A stretch of DNA of 64,000 nucleotides. Origin: Streptomyces sp. NBC_00654. GTDB lineage: Bacteria; Actinomycetota; Actinomycetes; Streptomycetales; Streptomycetaceae. How positions within the stretch are numbered: the stretch's first letter is position 1; each line of letters starts with the position of its first letter. The stretch covers positions 992,001-1,056,000 of the forward strand of contig NZ_JAPEOB010000001.1 of assembly GCF_026341775.1 (NCBI RefSeq). Direction: 5' to 3'. Below the pieces are notes generated by a model. That model searched no databases. It was not told where the DNA came from and saw only the letters and a program-made list of their open reading frames with translations. The position numbers were made by a program, and so were the translations under genes. Of this stretch, positions 18,277 to 26,754 are shown one piece after another.

Positions 18277-20430
18277 CTAGGCCACGTCGATTCCGTATTC
18301 CTGGACGAGTTCCTCCAGGCCGTTCCGGTATCCCCTGCCCCCGGTCACGAACTCCCAGTCGCCGTTCGTGCGACGGCGGAAGGATCCCAGGACGAGGGCG
18401 GTCTCGCCCGCGCGGCCGTCGGAGACTACCAGCCGGTCGAGTTGGGCGCCCTCGGCGTCCAGCAGCCGGATACCGGCGTCGACGAACCCGGACAGGTCGG
18501 CCGCGGGGTTGACGACAGGATCGACCGCAGCGATCACGACGAGCCGGTCGGCACGTGCGGGCAGGCTGTCGAAGGACACGCGGATGGCCGCCTTGTCCGG
18601 CACGGCAGGCGTGAGCGCGCGGACCGTGCCGTCGGGCGTCGCGGGGTTGTTGAAGAAGACGAAGTGGCTGTCGTCCAGGACCCTGTTGCCCTGGCAGACG
18701 AGTGCGCAGACGTCCAGGGCGACTCCGCCCGACCAGTACATGCCCAAGACGTTGTGGTCATCCGTGCCCGGTCCATCGGATGGTCCGCTGCCCGTTGCCG
18801 AGCCTTCGCCGCCTGGGGTCGGGAGCCCGTTGTCCGGCGTTGAAGGTCGGTCGTCCGGTGCCGAGCGTGGTGCCGGTACCGTGCGGTCGCCAGTGCCCAG
18901 CCTGCCGCTCAGCCCGTGACGATGCAGCAGGTCGACCAGTTCGGAGCCCGAGACCAGCTCCAGGGGCTTGCCGTTGGCGAAGGTGTGCGAACCGGGGCCG
19001 AAACCGGATGTCGTGACCAGCACGCCCTTATTGGCTCCGGCGTCCTGGACCGTGCCGTACAAGTCGCGTACGGCCGTCGGAGGCACCGTATTGCGGTACC
19101 GCTTGACCTGGACGACGATCTTGCCGCCACGGATCGGGGCCGGGTCCAGTGCGTCGACGTCCACCCCGCCGTCGTTGGAGCGCTGGGTTGTCACGGCCTG
19201 CATGCCCATGGCTCGGAACAGCTCCGCGATCAAGGACTCGAAGTCGATGGGGTCCATTGCGTACAGATCCGGTTCCTCGCCCCCTCCATGCGTGACGACG
19301 CCGTTGCCGATGTCCTCGGGAACCCGGCCGGGACGCACCGTCCCTAGCTGGTCGGGGCGCGACGACAACTGGCCCCGGAGCGCGCCCACCAGGCAATCGA
19401 CGGCGTTCACCTGCTCCAGGCGCAGCTCGGAGAAGACCGAACGCGACGCCATGACCGTGGCCAGGAACATCTGCGCCCGCCTGCCGGTGGCCGGGTCGTG
19501 ATCATCCACGAAACCGTTCAACGCGACCGATTCCAGTGCGCCGAACTCATCGGCGGCGAACAGGTCGTGCAGAACCAGCAGCAGACACTGCGCGAGCACA
19601 TCCCGGTACAGCGCGCGGCGCTGTGTCACAGGCCGGGCGGCCTCCTTCTCCTGATCGGCGGAAGGCATGTAGCGCACCGACTTTATCTCCGGTACGACGT
19701 CGTACCTGGGCAGCTCCCAGTTCAGCACCAACTGGCGGGCGTGCGGGTCGTAGGCGGCGGACACCTGACGCGGGAGATTCTCCGGCCATGAGCCCGAGGC
19801 GTAGAGAGCGGCGCAGAAGTAGTCCACTGCGGCTTCGGCATCACCGCCTCGAAGTCCCGCCTTCATTGCGGCGATTCCGGCGTTGTGCCGACGGATCTCC
19901 TCCAACTGGGCATCGGCCCACTGCTGGTATTGGAGTCGGTAGGCGGCCAGCTGTTGCTGCCGCTGTGTTTCCGCAGCCTGAGCGGCCTGCCAGGCGTGCT
20001 CGAACCGGGACCGCGCTTCGGCCTGCGCCTGGGCTCGCCGGCCCGCCGTCCAACCGCCCTGCGGCTGGTACTGACTCGGATGCGGCATGGGAACCGGACA
20101 GGCGAGCTGTCCTGGAGAGAAGGCCTCGATCCGCTCGGGGCGGCTCAGCGCGCCCGCCCTGAAGGCCGGAGCCCGGCACCCTGCCGCCAGTAACCCCTGC
20201 AGTGACTCGACCCGTGCGTCGAGTTCCTCCGTCCGTGTCCGGGCATCCGCTTCGCGTTGCTGTCGGTACGCCGCCCGCTGCTCACGATAGCTGCGCGCCA
20301 GATCTCGCTGGTGGGCCCGCTGCTGACGTTCCTGATCCCGTTGGTACCTGGCTTGCGCCTCCAGTTGTCGTTGTTGCTGGCGTTGCGCCTCAGCCCAGAT
20401 GCCGGCCAACCCATTCGAGCGACGACTCAT
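18277..20430 (-). CDS. Mrr-like restriction endonuclease fused to a TerD domain
   Basis: 717 residues with an unusual domain order. Residues 10-180 are Gln/Arg/Ala-rich and predicted coiled coil. Residues about 391-505 form an Mrr-type PD-(D/E)XK nuclease: F-E-S-L-I-A-E-L-F helix, N-D-G-G-V-D-V-D (acidic residues 420 and 424) and V-V-Q-V-K-R-Y (Q441, K443), with a downstream L-V-T-T-S-G-F strand. A Pro/Ser/Gly-rich linker then leads to a TerD domain at about 560-717 (G-V-A-L-D-V, V-F-F-N-N-P, C-terminal G-D-W-E-F-V). TerD binds calcium and belongs to tellurite and phage-resistance stress loci. The fusion suggests a defence nuclease governed by a TerD module (inference). It sits at the edge of the defence island. 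Confidence 0.85.
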   Translation of the reverse strand: MSRRSNGLAGIWAEAQRQQQRQLEAQARYQRDQERQQRAHQRDLARSYREQRAAYRQQREADARTRTEELDARVESLQGLLAAGCRAPAFRAGALSRPERIEAFSPGQLACPVPMPHPSQYQPQGGWTAGRRAQAQAEARSRFEHAWQAAQAAETQRQQQLAAYRLQYQQWADAQLEEIRRHNAGIAAMKAGLRGGDAEAAVDYFCAALYASGSWPENLPRQVSAAYDPHARQLVLNWELPRYDVVPEIKSVRYMPSADQEKEAARPVTQRRALYRDVLAQCLLLVLHDLFAADEFGALESVALNGFVDDHDPATGRRAQMFLATVMASRSVFSELRLEQVNAVDCLVGALRGQLSSRPDQLGTVRPGRVPEDIGNGVVTHGGGEEPDLYAMDPIDFESLIAELFRAMGMQAVTTQRSNDGGVDVDALDPAPIRGGKIVVQVKRYRNTVPPTAVRDLYGTVQDAGANKGVLVTTSGFGPGSHTFANGKPLELVSGSELVDLLHRHGLSGRLGTGDRTVPAPRSAPDDRPSTPDNGLPTPGGEGSATGSGPSDGPGTDDHNVLGMYWSGGVALDVCALVCQGNRVLDDSHFVFFNNPATPDGTVRALTPAVPDKAAIRVSFDSLPARADRLVVIAAVDPVVNPAADLSGFVDAGIRLLDAEGAQLDRLVVSDGRAGETALVLGSFRRRTNGDWEFVTGGRGYRNGLEELVQEYGIDVA

Positions 20431-20714
20431 GCTCTACAGGCCCTCCCCACCAGCGACTTGGCGTGCACACGCCCAGTCCTGGCCCCATAACCATCAGTGA
20501 TGAAACGACTTTAGTCGGCAACCGCCGGGCCGCCCATCCACCTGCACGGACCTTCCGTACTCAGCGGTGGGCCAGAGGCGAGGAGGGAGACCGGGCTCCC
20601 CGAACGACATGCCTGCGGGGGCGGGGCGCGATGACATGCGCCCATGAGCAGAATGGCGCAGATCATCGTGCTGGCGGGTACGAGGGCGAGATGGTGGAGC
20701 CCGTGCGGTGCGGA
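20431..20714. other. Intergenic region inside the defence island
   Basis: 284 bp between the 447-residue protein stop and the Mrr-TerD start, both on the minus strand. The spacing suggests that Mrr-TerD has its own promoter. No hairpin or operator stands out. Confidence 0.4.
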
Positions 20715-22058
20715 TTAATCGTGGAATAGGCGCATGGCCAGTACAGAGCCGTCAGGATGTATGGAGACGGGGCCGTCCCAACGTGAGGCCCAGACGTCGC
20801 GAGGCCAAGTGGAGCGGCGTGCGTAGACTTCTCGCCGGTACTTCTCCACCCGTCCTTCCTCAAGGTGACGGAAGAGATCTTCCGCGACTCCGGAGAACGC
20901 TTCGACTCGCTTCCGATTGAGCCGGAAGACGTGATCGGTGCCGACGAACTCGACGCCGAAGAAGCGGTGCCGTGCATCCTGGACGCTGCCTGTGGCCGCG
21001 TGTGTGAAGCCCGTGAAGTGCCGTTGCCCCTGTCGTTTCGTCAAGTAAGGGGCGGTTGCCCTTGTGTCACCGGCGAACGCCGTAAGCCCGGCTGCGGCAG
21101 TGCGGGCAAGCGTGTGCTGAAACCAACCATAGAGGTCGGGGCTCACGTGATAGCCGGGTTCGGGCTCTGCGGTGTTGTCGCTTTGTGCGATTGGCCGGAT
21201 GCCGGGATATACATTCACGTCCTCCAACTCGTGATCAAGAACGCGTTCCGGAGCATCCAGCCAACCGCCGCTTCCGCCCGCCTCCAGGGCGTGGACCGTC
21301 AGCGGGCCGTCGAGTGGGAGCTCCGTGCTGAAAACCAAGCACGGTGTCTCGTCCCAAGCTCCGATGTGGACTGCCTCGGCGTGGGTGGAAGCCGAGGCGA
21401 GCTGAGTATGAGAAGCGGAAAGCCCGCTGTGGTTGCCTTTGCACGCGATGGGGAAGACGCGAGATGGCTCGCCGGGCCTCCATACCTCGGCGAAGAACTG
21501 TGGTCGGTATCGGTAGCCCGATTTTGGGCCGGAGTCTCTGCTGGTTAGGGCCCACCCCGCGCGCAGAGCAGTGTCAGCCGGCACGATCGAGACGAAGTGG
21601 TTCGGGTAGCGCCTGCTCAGGAGCCGTTTAGCGAGCGCCAGCGCGAAACCGGTACCGAGTTCCCCCGACTGAAGTGCCTTGTAGTAGTCCGCGGTCTCTC
21701 GGCCCTCGGCGGAGAGACCGATGAAAGAATCTGAGTTCCCGGTCAGAGCCTGGTTGTACTTCAGGCAACTCCAATGCTCGGCGAGACCGCGTCCCGCTCC
21801 GCGCCGAGCCAAGGTGATTGCTCGTCCAAATGAGTGCAGCACATCCCAGGTTGTGAGTTGCGCAAGTCGGCAGAGATCTTTTGCCGGTACCGGGCACAGC
21901 CCAGGCTTCCGACGAAGCCGATCAAGATCTTTCGCCTTTCTCTGCTTGTCGTCCTCCGCTGCCGCAACGCTCACGTCCCCGGCGAGCTGCAGGGTCGAGT
22001 GAACTGCGATGTTCGACGGCTCCACAAGGTCCCTCAACACCTCTGCAGTGTTTTTCAT
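20715..22058 (-). CDS. Unrecognised 447-residue protein, third gene of the defence operon
   Basis: I do not recognise the family. No signal peptide or membrane helix is seen. The central part (about residues 195-235) has F-F-A-E-V-W followed, about 12 residues later, by F-P-I-A-C-K-G-N-H, a spacing reminiscent of PD-(D/E)XK cores but with Ala where the second acid is expected, so this is only a hint. The C-terminal 60 residues are Arg/Trp-rich. The gene starts 17 bp after the HEPN-like gene and shares its strand, so it is almost certainly in the same transcript as the helicase-nuclease. Base composition is less GC-extreme than the flanking chromosome. Confidence 0.75.
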   Translation of the reverse strand: MKNTAEVLRDLVEPSNIAVHSTLQLAGDVSVAAAEDDKQRKAKDLDRLRRKPGLCPVPAKDLCRLAQLTTWDVLHSFGRAITLARRGAGRGLAEHWSCLKYNQALTGNSDSFIGLSAEGRETADYYKALQSGELGTGFALALAKRLLSRRYPNHFVSIVPADTALRAGWALTSRDSGPKSGYRYRPQFFAEVWRPGEPSRVFPIACKGNHSGLSASHTQLASASTHAEAVHIGAWDETPCLVFSTELPLDGPLTVHALEAGGSGGWLDAPERVLDHELEDVNVYPGIRPIAQSDNTAEPEPGYHVSPDLYGWFQHTLARTAAAGLTAFAGDTRATAPYLTKRQGQRHFTGFTHAATGSVQDARHRFFGVEFVGTDHVFRLNRKRVEAFSGVAEDLFRHLEEGRVEKYRREVYARRSTWPRDVWASRWDGPVSIHPDGSVLAMRLFHD

Positions 22059-22075
22059 CCTGTTCCCCCTAGTAA

Positions 22076-22981
22076 TTAGGAAGTGCTTGTGCTGGGCGCT
22101 GCGGCCCGGCCACTGCGCTGCGGTCCCACGCTTCGGCTCTGTGCGCCGACTTTGGGCAGGCTGGCCGCGAGGTCATTGAGAGAGCCGTTCACGACGTACC
22201 AGGAAACGGTGAGCGTGTCGCGGTCGGGAGTATGTTCCTCGCGGAATTCACGTCGTGGGTGGACGAAATTGCGGTACTCACGAAGTGCCTGACTGAAGCG
22301 CTCCATGTCGATGTCGATCCAGCCCGCCCTGCGGCAGATATCAATGAGGTCTTTTAGGCCAATGAAATTGGCGTCCTTTTTGCCGAGCAAGGAAGCGTCG
22401 CGCTCATGAATCACCGTGAGCAGGACACCTTCGAGGAGGCTGCCCAGCATGATGATTGCCGCGACGTGGGCGCCGTTGGCGTAACAGGTGCGGGCTTCGT
22501 CCAGCCGGCGTTGGAGCAGCGCAGCCATACGTGGTTCACGGATGATCTCGGCCATCGTGGCCTTGAGCTCGACCGACGCCCGCTGACCCGGATGCGTCAT
22601 GGCTGGGTCACAGACGACGATCCTGGGGCGACCACCTGGATTTTCCAAGCGAAAGCCCTCGTGTACGAGGAAGGCGTTGACCGCGTCGACGACCGCCGGG
22701 AGTACCTCGGGCTCGCCGAGGTACTCCCGCGCGTCTGCGAGCCTGACCAGCACCTTCTCCAGTTCAGTGGGGTTGTCACGGCGACCTGTGAGGAGCTGGA
22801 GCGTCCACTCGCCCCGGTATTCGCCGTCGTACTCGGGCACGTTGAGCCAGCCGGCGTTCTCCAGGAAGTGAGCGATCTCGAAGCCTCTGCGGTAGTAGAG
22901 CTGATCGTCGCCGCAGATGACGCGGGCCAACTCTTTCAGTGTGTTGCCATCGAGTGGGCCCAACATGGTTTCCTGTGTCAT
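22076..22981 (-). CDS. HEPN-like abortive-infection-type protein
   Basis: 301 residues. The N-terminal half (about 1-110) resembles N-terminal modules of AbiJ-type proteins (moderate confidence). Residues about 150-265 look like a HEPN fold: helix R-R-L-D-E-A-R-T-C-Y-A-N-G, then L-E-G-V-L-L, and a helix ending in L-R-E-Y-R-N-F-V-H-P-R. R234 to H241 gives the R-x6-H (and R237-x3-H) signature of HEPN RNases. The ATG at 22981 overlaps the stop of the upstream helicase-nuclease gene (ATGA), implying translational coupling and a functional partnership. A plausible job is an RNase effector triggered by the helicase partner (inference). Confidence 0.75.
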   Translation of the reverse strand: MTQETMLGPLDGNTLKELARVICGDDQLYYRRGFEIAHFLENAGWLNVPEYDGEYRGEWTLQLLTGRRDNPTELEKVLVRLADAREYLGEPEVLPAVVDAVNAFLVHEGFRLENPGGRPRIVVCDPAMTHPGQRASVELKATMAEIIREPRMAALLQRRLDEARTCYANGAHVAAIIMLGSLLEGVLLTVIHERDASLLGKKDANFIGLKDLIDICRRAGWIDIDMERFSQALREYRNFVHPRREFREEHTPDRDTLTVSWYVVNGSLNDLAASLPKVGAQSRSVGPQRSGRAAAPSTSTS

Positions 22982-25900
22982 GCGGCTTCGTCCTCTGCGG
23001 TGTCGTCGTCGATGTGGCCGTCGGTCTGGTTGTCCCCGGTGCTGTCATCCGAGGCCAGGTCGAGTGGCTTCCACTCGGTTCGGGGGCCGGCTGTAGTGGA
23101 GGGCGTGTAATTGGCGGGCCGGATACCCTGCCGGTCGAGTTCCTCCCACAGGTCGTCGAGCGCGGCATCGGGGTCGAAGCGGAACTCGCTCTCTCGTACG
23201 CGCCAGAATTCCCAGCCCACACGCTTCAGCTCGCGGTCCCGCCGCTGGTCGTTCTCGATCTGGTCCCGCGTTGCGTAGTGGAAGGCATCGCCGTCGCACT
23301 CGACCGCGATGCGGCCACGGGCCCCGACGATCACCAGGTCGATGCGCTTGCTGCCGGCCGGGAACTGTGGGATCGCGTGGTAGCCCCGCTCTTTGATCTT
23401 CAGATACACCTGCTGCTCGAAGAGGGAGTCGAAGGGGGCCCGGCGGACATCCGGCAGCACTGGTCCGATGTCGTCGGCGGCATCCAACGCCGCGGGAGGG
23501 TTCTCCATGTACGACAGGAGGTTCAGCCGCAGGTCGTGAGGCTTGAGACGGTCCGGCGGAACCGAGTAGAAGAGCCACATTTGATCCTGGGCTCTACTGG
23601 CGGCGACGTTGTAGGCCTGCTGTTCGCTCTTGTGCCCGCCGACTGAGCGCGATGGGTTCGTCACCACCATGGACAGCAGGATGACGTGGCGCTCGTCGCC
23701 CTGGAACGACGCCGCGTTGCCGACGCGAATCCGGTGTCGCTCGCGAACGGTGGCCGGAAGCCGCTGCTCGATGAGGGCTTCCAGGAGCTTGATCTGGCCG
23801 AAGCCCTGGAGCACGATCACGCCCATGGTCTTGTCCTGGTAGGCGGGGTCCTCGGCCAGGCGGGCGAGGCAGTCGACGATCGCCTCGGCTTCCTTGGGGT
23901 TGTGGATACGGCTCTCGCGGCCCGTGACTGCGGCGCCCTCGACGAAGTGGGTGCGCAGCGGGTCCAGCCGTTCGGCGCCGTATTGCCGCAAGGGCAGGAG
24001 CTTGTTGTTGTAGAACGTGCTGGACGACCAGTTGATGATCTCCGGCACACAACGGAAGTGCTCTTCGAGGCGAATTACCTGCGGGAAGAAGGTGGACAGC
24101 AACTGGTACAGGTTGGTGTGCGGCATGTAGAGCTGGCGCAGCCGACTGGGCATGTCGGGCAGGTGAGCGGCCAGCTTGTCCTGGATAGCCTGGTGACGGC
24201 CTTTGCTAGTGAGGGAGGGCGCGCACTGCTTGTCGTCACCGACGACGATCACGCGGGGGGCCAACCACAGGAGGAACAGAGCGTCCATTCCCGCTTGACT
24301 GGCCTCGTCCACAATGACGACGTCGAAGGCGTCCCGCCTGACTTGCACCATCTCAGCGACCTGAGGGATGGGCATTACCCACGCTGGTACGGCATCCTGG
24401 GCCACCGACATCGCATCGCGTGCTGCGGCTCTGAAAAGGCCCGTGTTCTTCCCCTTGCCCTTTCCGACAGACGCCATGTGCGTCCGGTAGGCTTGGAGCG
24501 CAGAGCGCTGTTCCTGGGTCATCCGCTCCAAGCAGTGCAACCGGCCCCAAGTAGCTGCGAGTTCACCAGTCAGTTGCTCGAGACGGTCTTCGTGCTCCCC
24601 CAGTTCGCCTTCGAGCTTGCGCTCCAGGCCGGGTGTCCGCTGTTTCTCCAAGAACTGAGAAGCCTTCGCCCACGCCCATGCCCGTTCCAGGGAGCCCAGC
24701 CGACTCTCCCAGTCGGGATCGTCGGCGTTGTCCATGAGTTGGCTTGCGAGCCGAGAGTGGCTGGCGCGCAGGCTGACCAGCAGCTCGGCGCACCGACGTG
24801 TGCGATGCTCCCGCCCGTGCGCGGCGGCCAGTGCTTCCAGTGCCTCGGTATAAGCCTCCACGTCCTGGTCACGGAGAGCCTGCACCAGAGCCATGGACTC
24901 CGTGGCCGGCTGCTTACCGTCAACAGGGGTACGAAGGAGTTCATCCCACGTGGTCAACTGCGCTACCGCGTCGTCGGCGGCCTGTCGACCATGCAGCGCG
25001 GCGACACCGGCGTTGAAGTCCTGCCACGCTTGGCAGGAAGCGAGCGTCAGCCGTACACCGTGGTGTACGAGCAGTGCGTCGACGCGGTCTCGGGCTGAGC
25101 CAAACGCCTGTACGTGCTCAAGGCGCTCGGCGCGTGCCGTCAGTTCAGCCAACCGCACCTCCACGTCTCCCTGTGGGACCTCAGCATTCACCTGCTGCCA
25201 CCGAGTGGCCGCGCCGACAAGCGTGGAGTGCGCCCGTAGGTGAGCCAGCACGGCGTCCAAGTCCTCGGTCGTCTGCGGCGAACGGCCGTCGACGGTGCAG
25301 GACTCCAGCAATTCACTGGCGTTCCTCTGGGCTTTGACCGGGAACCGGGACCGCAGAGTCTTGCCCGAGGACAGGTACTCCCGGAGCGCGATGCCAGTGG
25401 CAGTCAGTTGGCCGGCTTCTTCGGCAGTCAGGTCTTGGGGCACGTGTACCAAGCGCAGGCCCAGCGCATTCACGTCCCGCGAGACCTTGCTGATGTCGTC
25501 CGTGACGGCTACCACCCGCTGCCACAACCCGAGACCGGATCGGGAGAGCCGGTCTGTCAGTGCCCGGGTGACCCAGGCGCCGGAATCCCAGAGTGTGGCG
25601 TCGGCGGGCATCCCGAGGTGATGCAGCGCGGTCTCGCCAGCATCGAGCAGCGCGGACAGCTCGGAGGTTACGGATGCGTTGAGCTGGGCGACCGCGTTCC
25701 GGATCCTGACGGCCTCTACGGAGAGCCCGTCATCGCTCAGGCGGCTGGCGCTGAAGACGTCCGCGATCTGCCGGGGCGAGGGGAGCTTGTCAGGGGCGGG
25801 GAGCGCACCTCCCGGACGGGGCATACCCACGCCGTCGCGCAGCAGGACGAGCAGCTCATGAGCCTGCTCGGAGGTTAGCGGAGGAGCACCCTCTGAGGTC

Positions 25901-26754
25901 TCGGGAAGACGTCCGATCCATCCGAACTTGTCGGTTCCGGAGTTGATTCGCTCCACGATCTCCGCGAGCGTTCCTGCGTATCCCGGTGCCACACTCCGAT
26001 GCCGGTACTCCGTCTCCCGAAGCGAGATCACTTGTTCTGTGAGTACACCGATCCGCCCTCGTACCTCGTCCCGTTCACCAGTAAGGCGGCGGATCTCGGC
26101 GTGTAGTTCGTCGGGACTGCTGGTGGCGACCTGGTCGGTGAGCGCGTTGATGGTGCGCTCCAACTCGTCCTCGCCCTCGTAGCGAGTGGAGCTGAGTAGC
26201 AGTACGCACAGGTCCCTTACAGATGACGGCAGTTTGTCCCGCAGTACGGTGAGCGGCTGATCACGAGCGCTGGTGACGAGTACGCGCTGGCCCTGCGCGA
26301 GTAACGCGGAGACCAGGTTGGCGATCGTGTGAGTCTTGCCCGTCCCAGGCGGTCCCTGGACCACCACGCCCGTGTCGTGCTCCAGGCGCCCCAGCACACT
26401 GCGCTGCTGAGCGTTCGTCTTGCCCGGGAAGAGAGGGTCGTCACCGAAGAGGGGCCCCCTCTGGGCGCCATCCCAGTTGGCGCGGTCGGCGGTCTCGATC
26501 GTCATCGCCATCTGGGCCAGGCCGAGCGGCGCCCGGCCCTCCGAGGCCACCGCTTCTGAGATCTGGTCGTAGAACCGCAGAAGGGAGTTGAGGTTGCGTG
26601 GGCGCATGACCAGGGCGGGCGCGTAGGTGAGACGTGCCCCCTGTTCAGGCGCGCGGGGTGGTTCCCACGCTGCGCTGAAGCCCATGGGACGCGTGGTGGC
26701 CCGCTCCTGCCACTGTGCGAGTTGCTCAAGCGCCTCCGGGCCGAGCGGATTCAT
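22978..26754 (-). CDS. SF1 (UPF1/DNA2-like) helicase with C-terminal nuclease, 3' part of a frameshifted gene
   Basis: About 1258 residues from ATG 26754. The motor has Walker A G-P-P-G-T-G-K-T (about nt 26331-26355), the DE-type motif II V-V-I-V-D-E-A-S-Q-A-G (about nt 24297-24330), V-V-G-D-D-K-Q-C-A-P and a C-terminal motor end with S-F-Q-G-D-E-R-H-V-I and A-A-S-R-A-Q-D-Q. A long coiled-coil insertion lies between. The last about 110 residues are a Vsr/DUF559-like nuclease: R-I-D-L-V-I-V-G, then A-V-E-C-D-G-D-A-F-H-Y. The reading frame continues upstream past 26754 to 26808 without a real start, and the missing N-terminus is encoded in another frame at 26751-27527. The stop overlaps the HEPN gene start. 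Confidence 0.85.
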   Translation of the reverse strand: MNPLGPEALEQLAQWQERATTRPMGFSAAWEPPRAPEQGARLTYAPALVMRPRNLNSLLRFYDQISEAVASEGRAPLGLAQMAMTIETADRANWDGAQRGPLFGDDPLFPGKTNAQQRSVLGRLEHDTGVVVQGPPGTGKTHTIANLVSALLAQGQRVLVTSARDQPLTVLRDKLPSSVRDLCVLLLSSTRYEGEDELERTINALTDQVATSSPDELHAEIRRLTGERDEVRGRIGVLTEQVISLRETEYRHRSVAPGYAGTLAEIVERINSGTDKFGWIGRLPETSEGAPPLTSEQAHELLVLLRDGVGMPRPGGALPAPDKLPSPRQIADVFSASRLSDDGLSVEAVRIRNAVAQLNASVTSELSALLDAGETALHHLGMPADATLWDSGAWVTRALTDRLSRSGLGLWQRVVAVTDDISKVSRDVNALGLRLVHVPQDLTAEEAGQLTATGIALREYLSSGKTLRSRFPVKAQRNASELLESCTVDGRSPQTTEDLDAVLAHLRAHSTLVGAATRWQQVNAEVPQGDVEVRLAELTARAERLEHVQAFGSARDRVDALLVHHGVRLTLASCQAWQDFNAGVAALHGRQAADDAVAQLTTWDELLRTPVDGKQPATESMALVQALRDQDVEAYTEALEALAAAHGREHRTRRCAELLVSLRASHSRLASQLMDNADDPDWESRLGSLERAWAWAKASQFLEKQRTPGLERKLEGELGEHEDRLEQLTGELAATWGRLHCLERMTQEQRSALQAYRTHMASVGKGKGKNTGLFRAAARDAMSVAQDAVPAWVMPIPQVAEMVQVRRDAFDVVIVDEASQAGMDALFLLWLAPRVIVVGDDKQCAPSLTSKGRHQAIQDKLAAHLPDMPSRLRQLYMPHTNLYQLLSTFFPQVIRLEEHFRCVPEIINWSSSTFYNNKLLPLRQYGAERLDPLRTHFVEGAAVTGRESRIHNPKEAEAIVDCLARLAEDPAYQDKTMGVIVLQGFGQIKLLEALIEQRLPATVRERHRIRVGNAASFQGDERHVILLSMVVTNPSRSVGGHKSEQQAYNVAASRAQDQMWLFYSVPPDRLKPHDLRLNLLSYMENPPAALDAADDIGPVLPDVRRAPFDSLFEQQVYLKIKERGYHAIPQFPAGSKRIDLVIVGARGRIAVECDGDAFHYATRDQIENDQRRDRELKRVGWEFWRVRESEFRFDPDAALDDLWEELDRQGIRPANYTPSTTAGPRTEWKPLDLASDDSTGDNQTDGHIDDDTAEDEAA

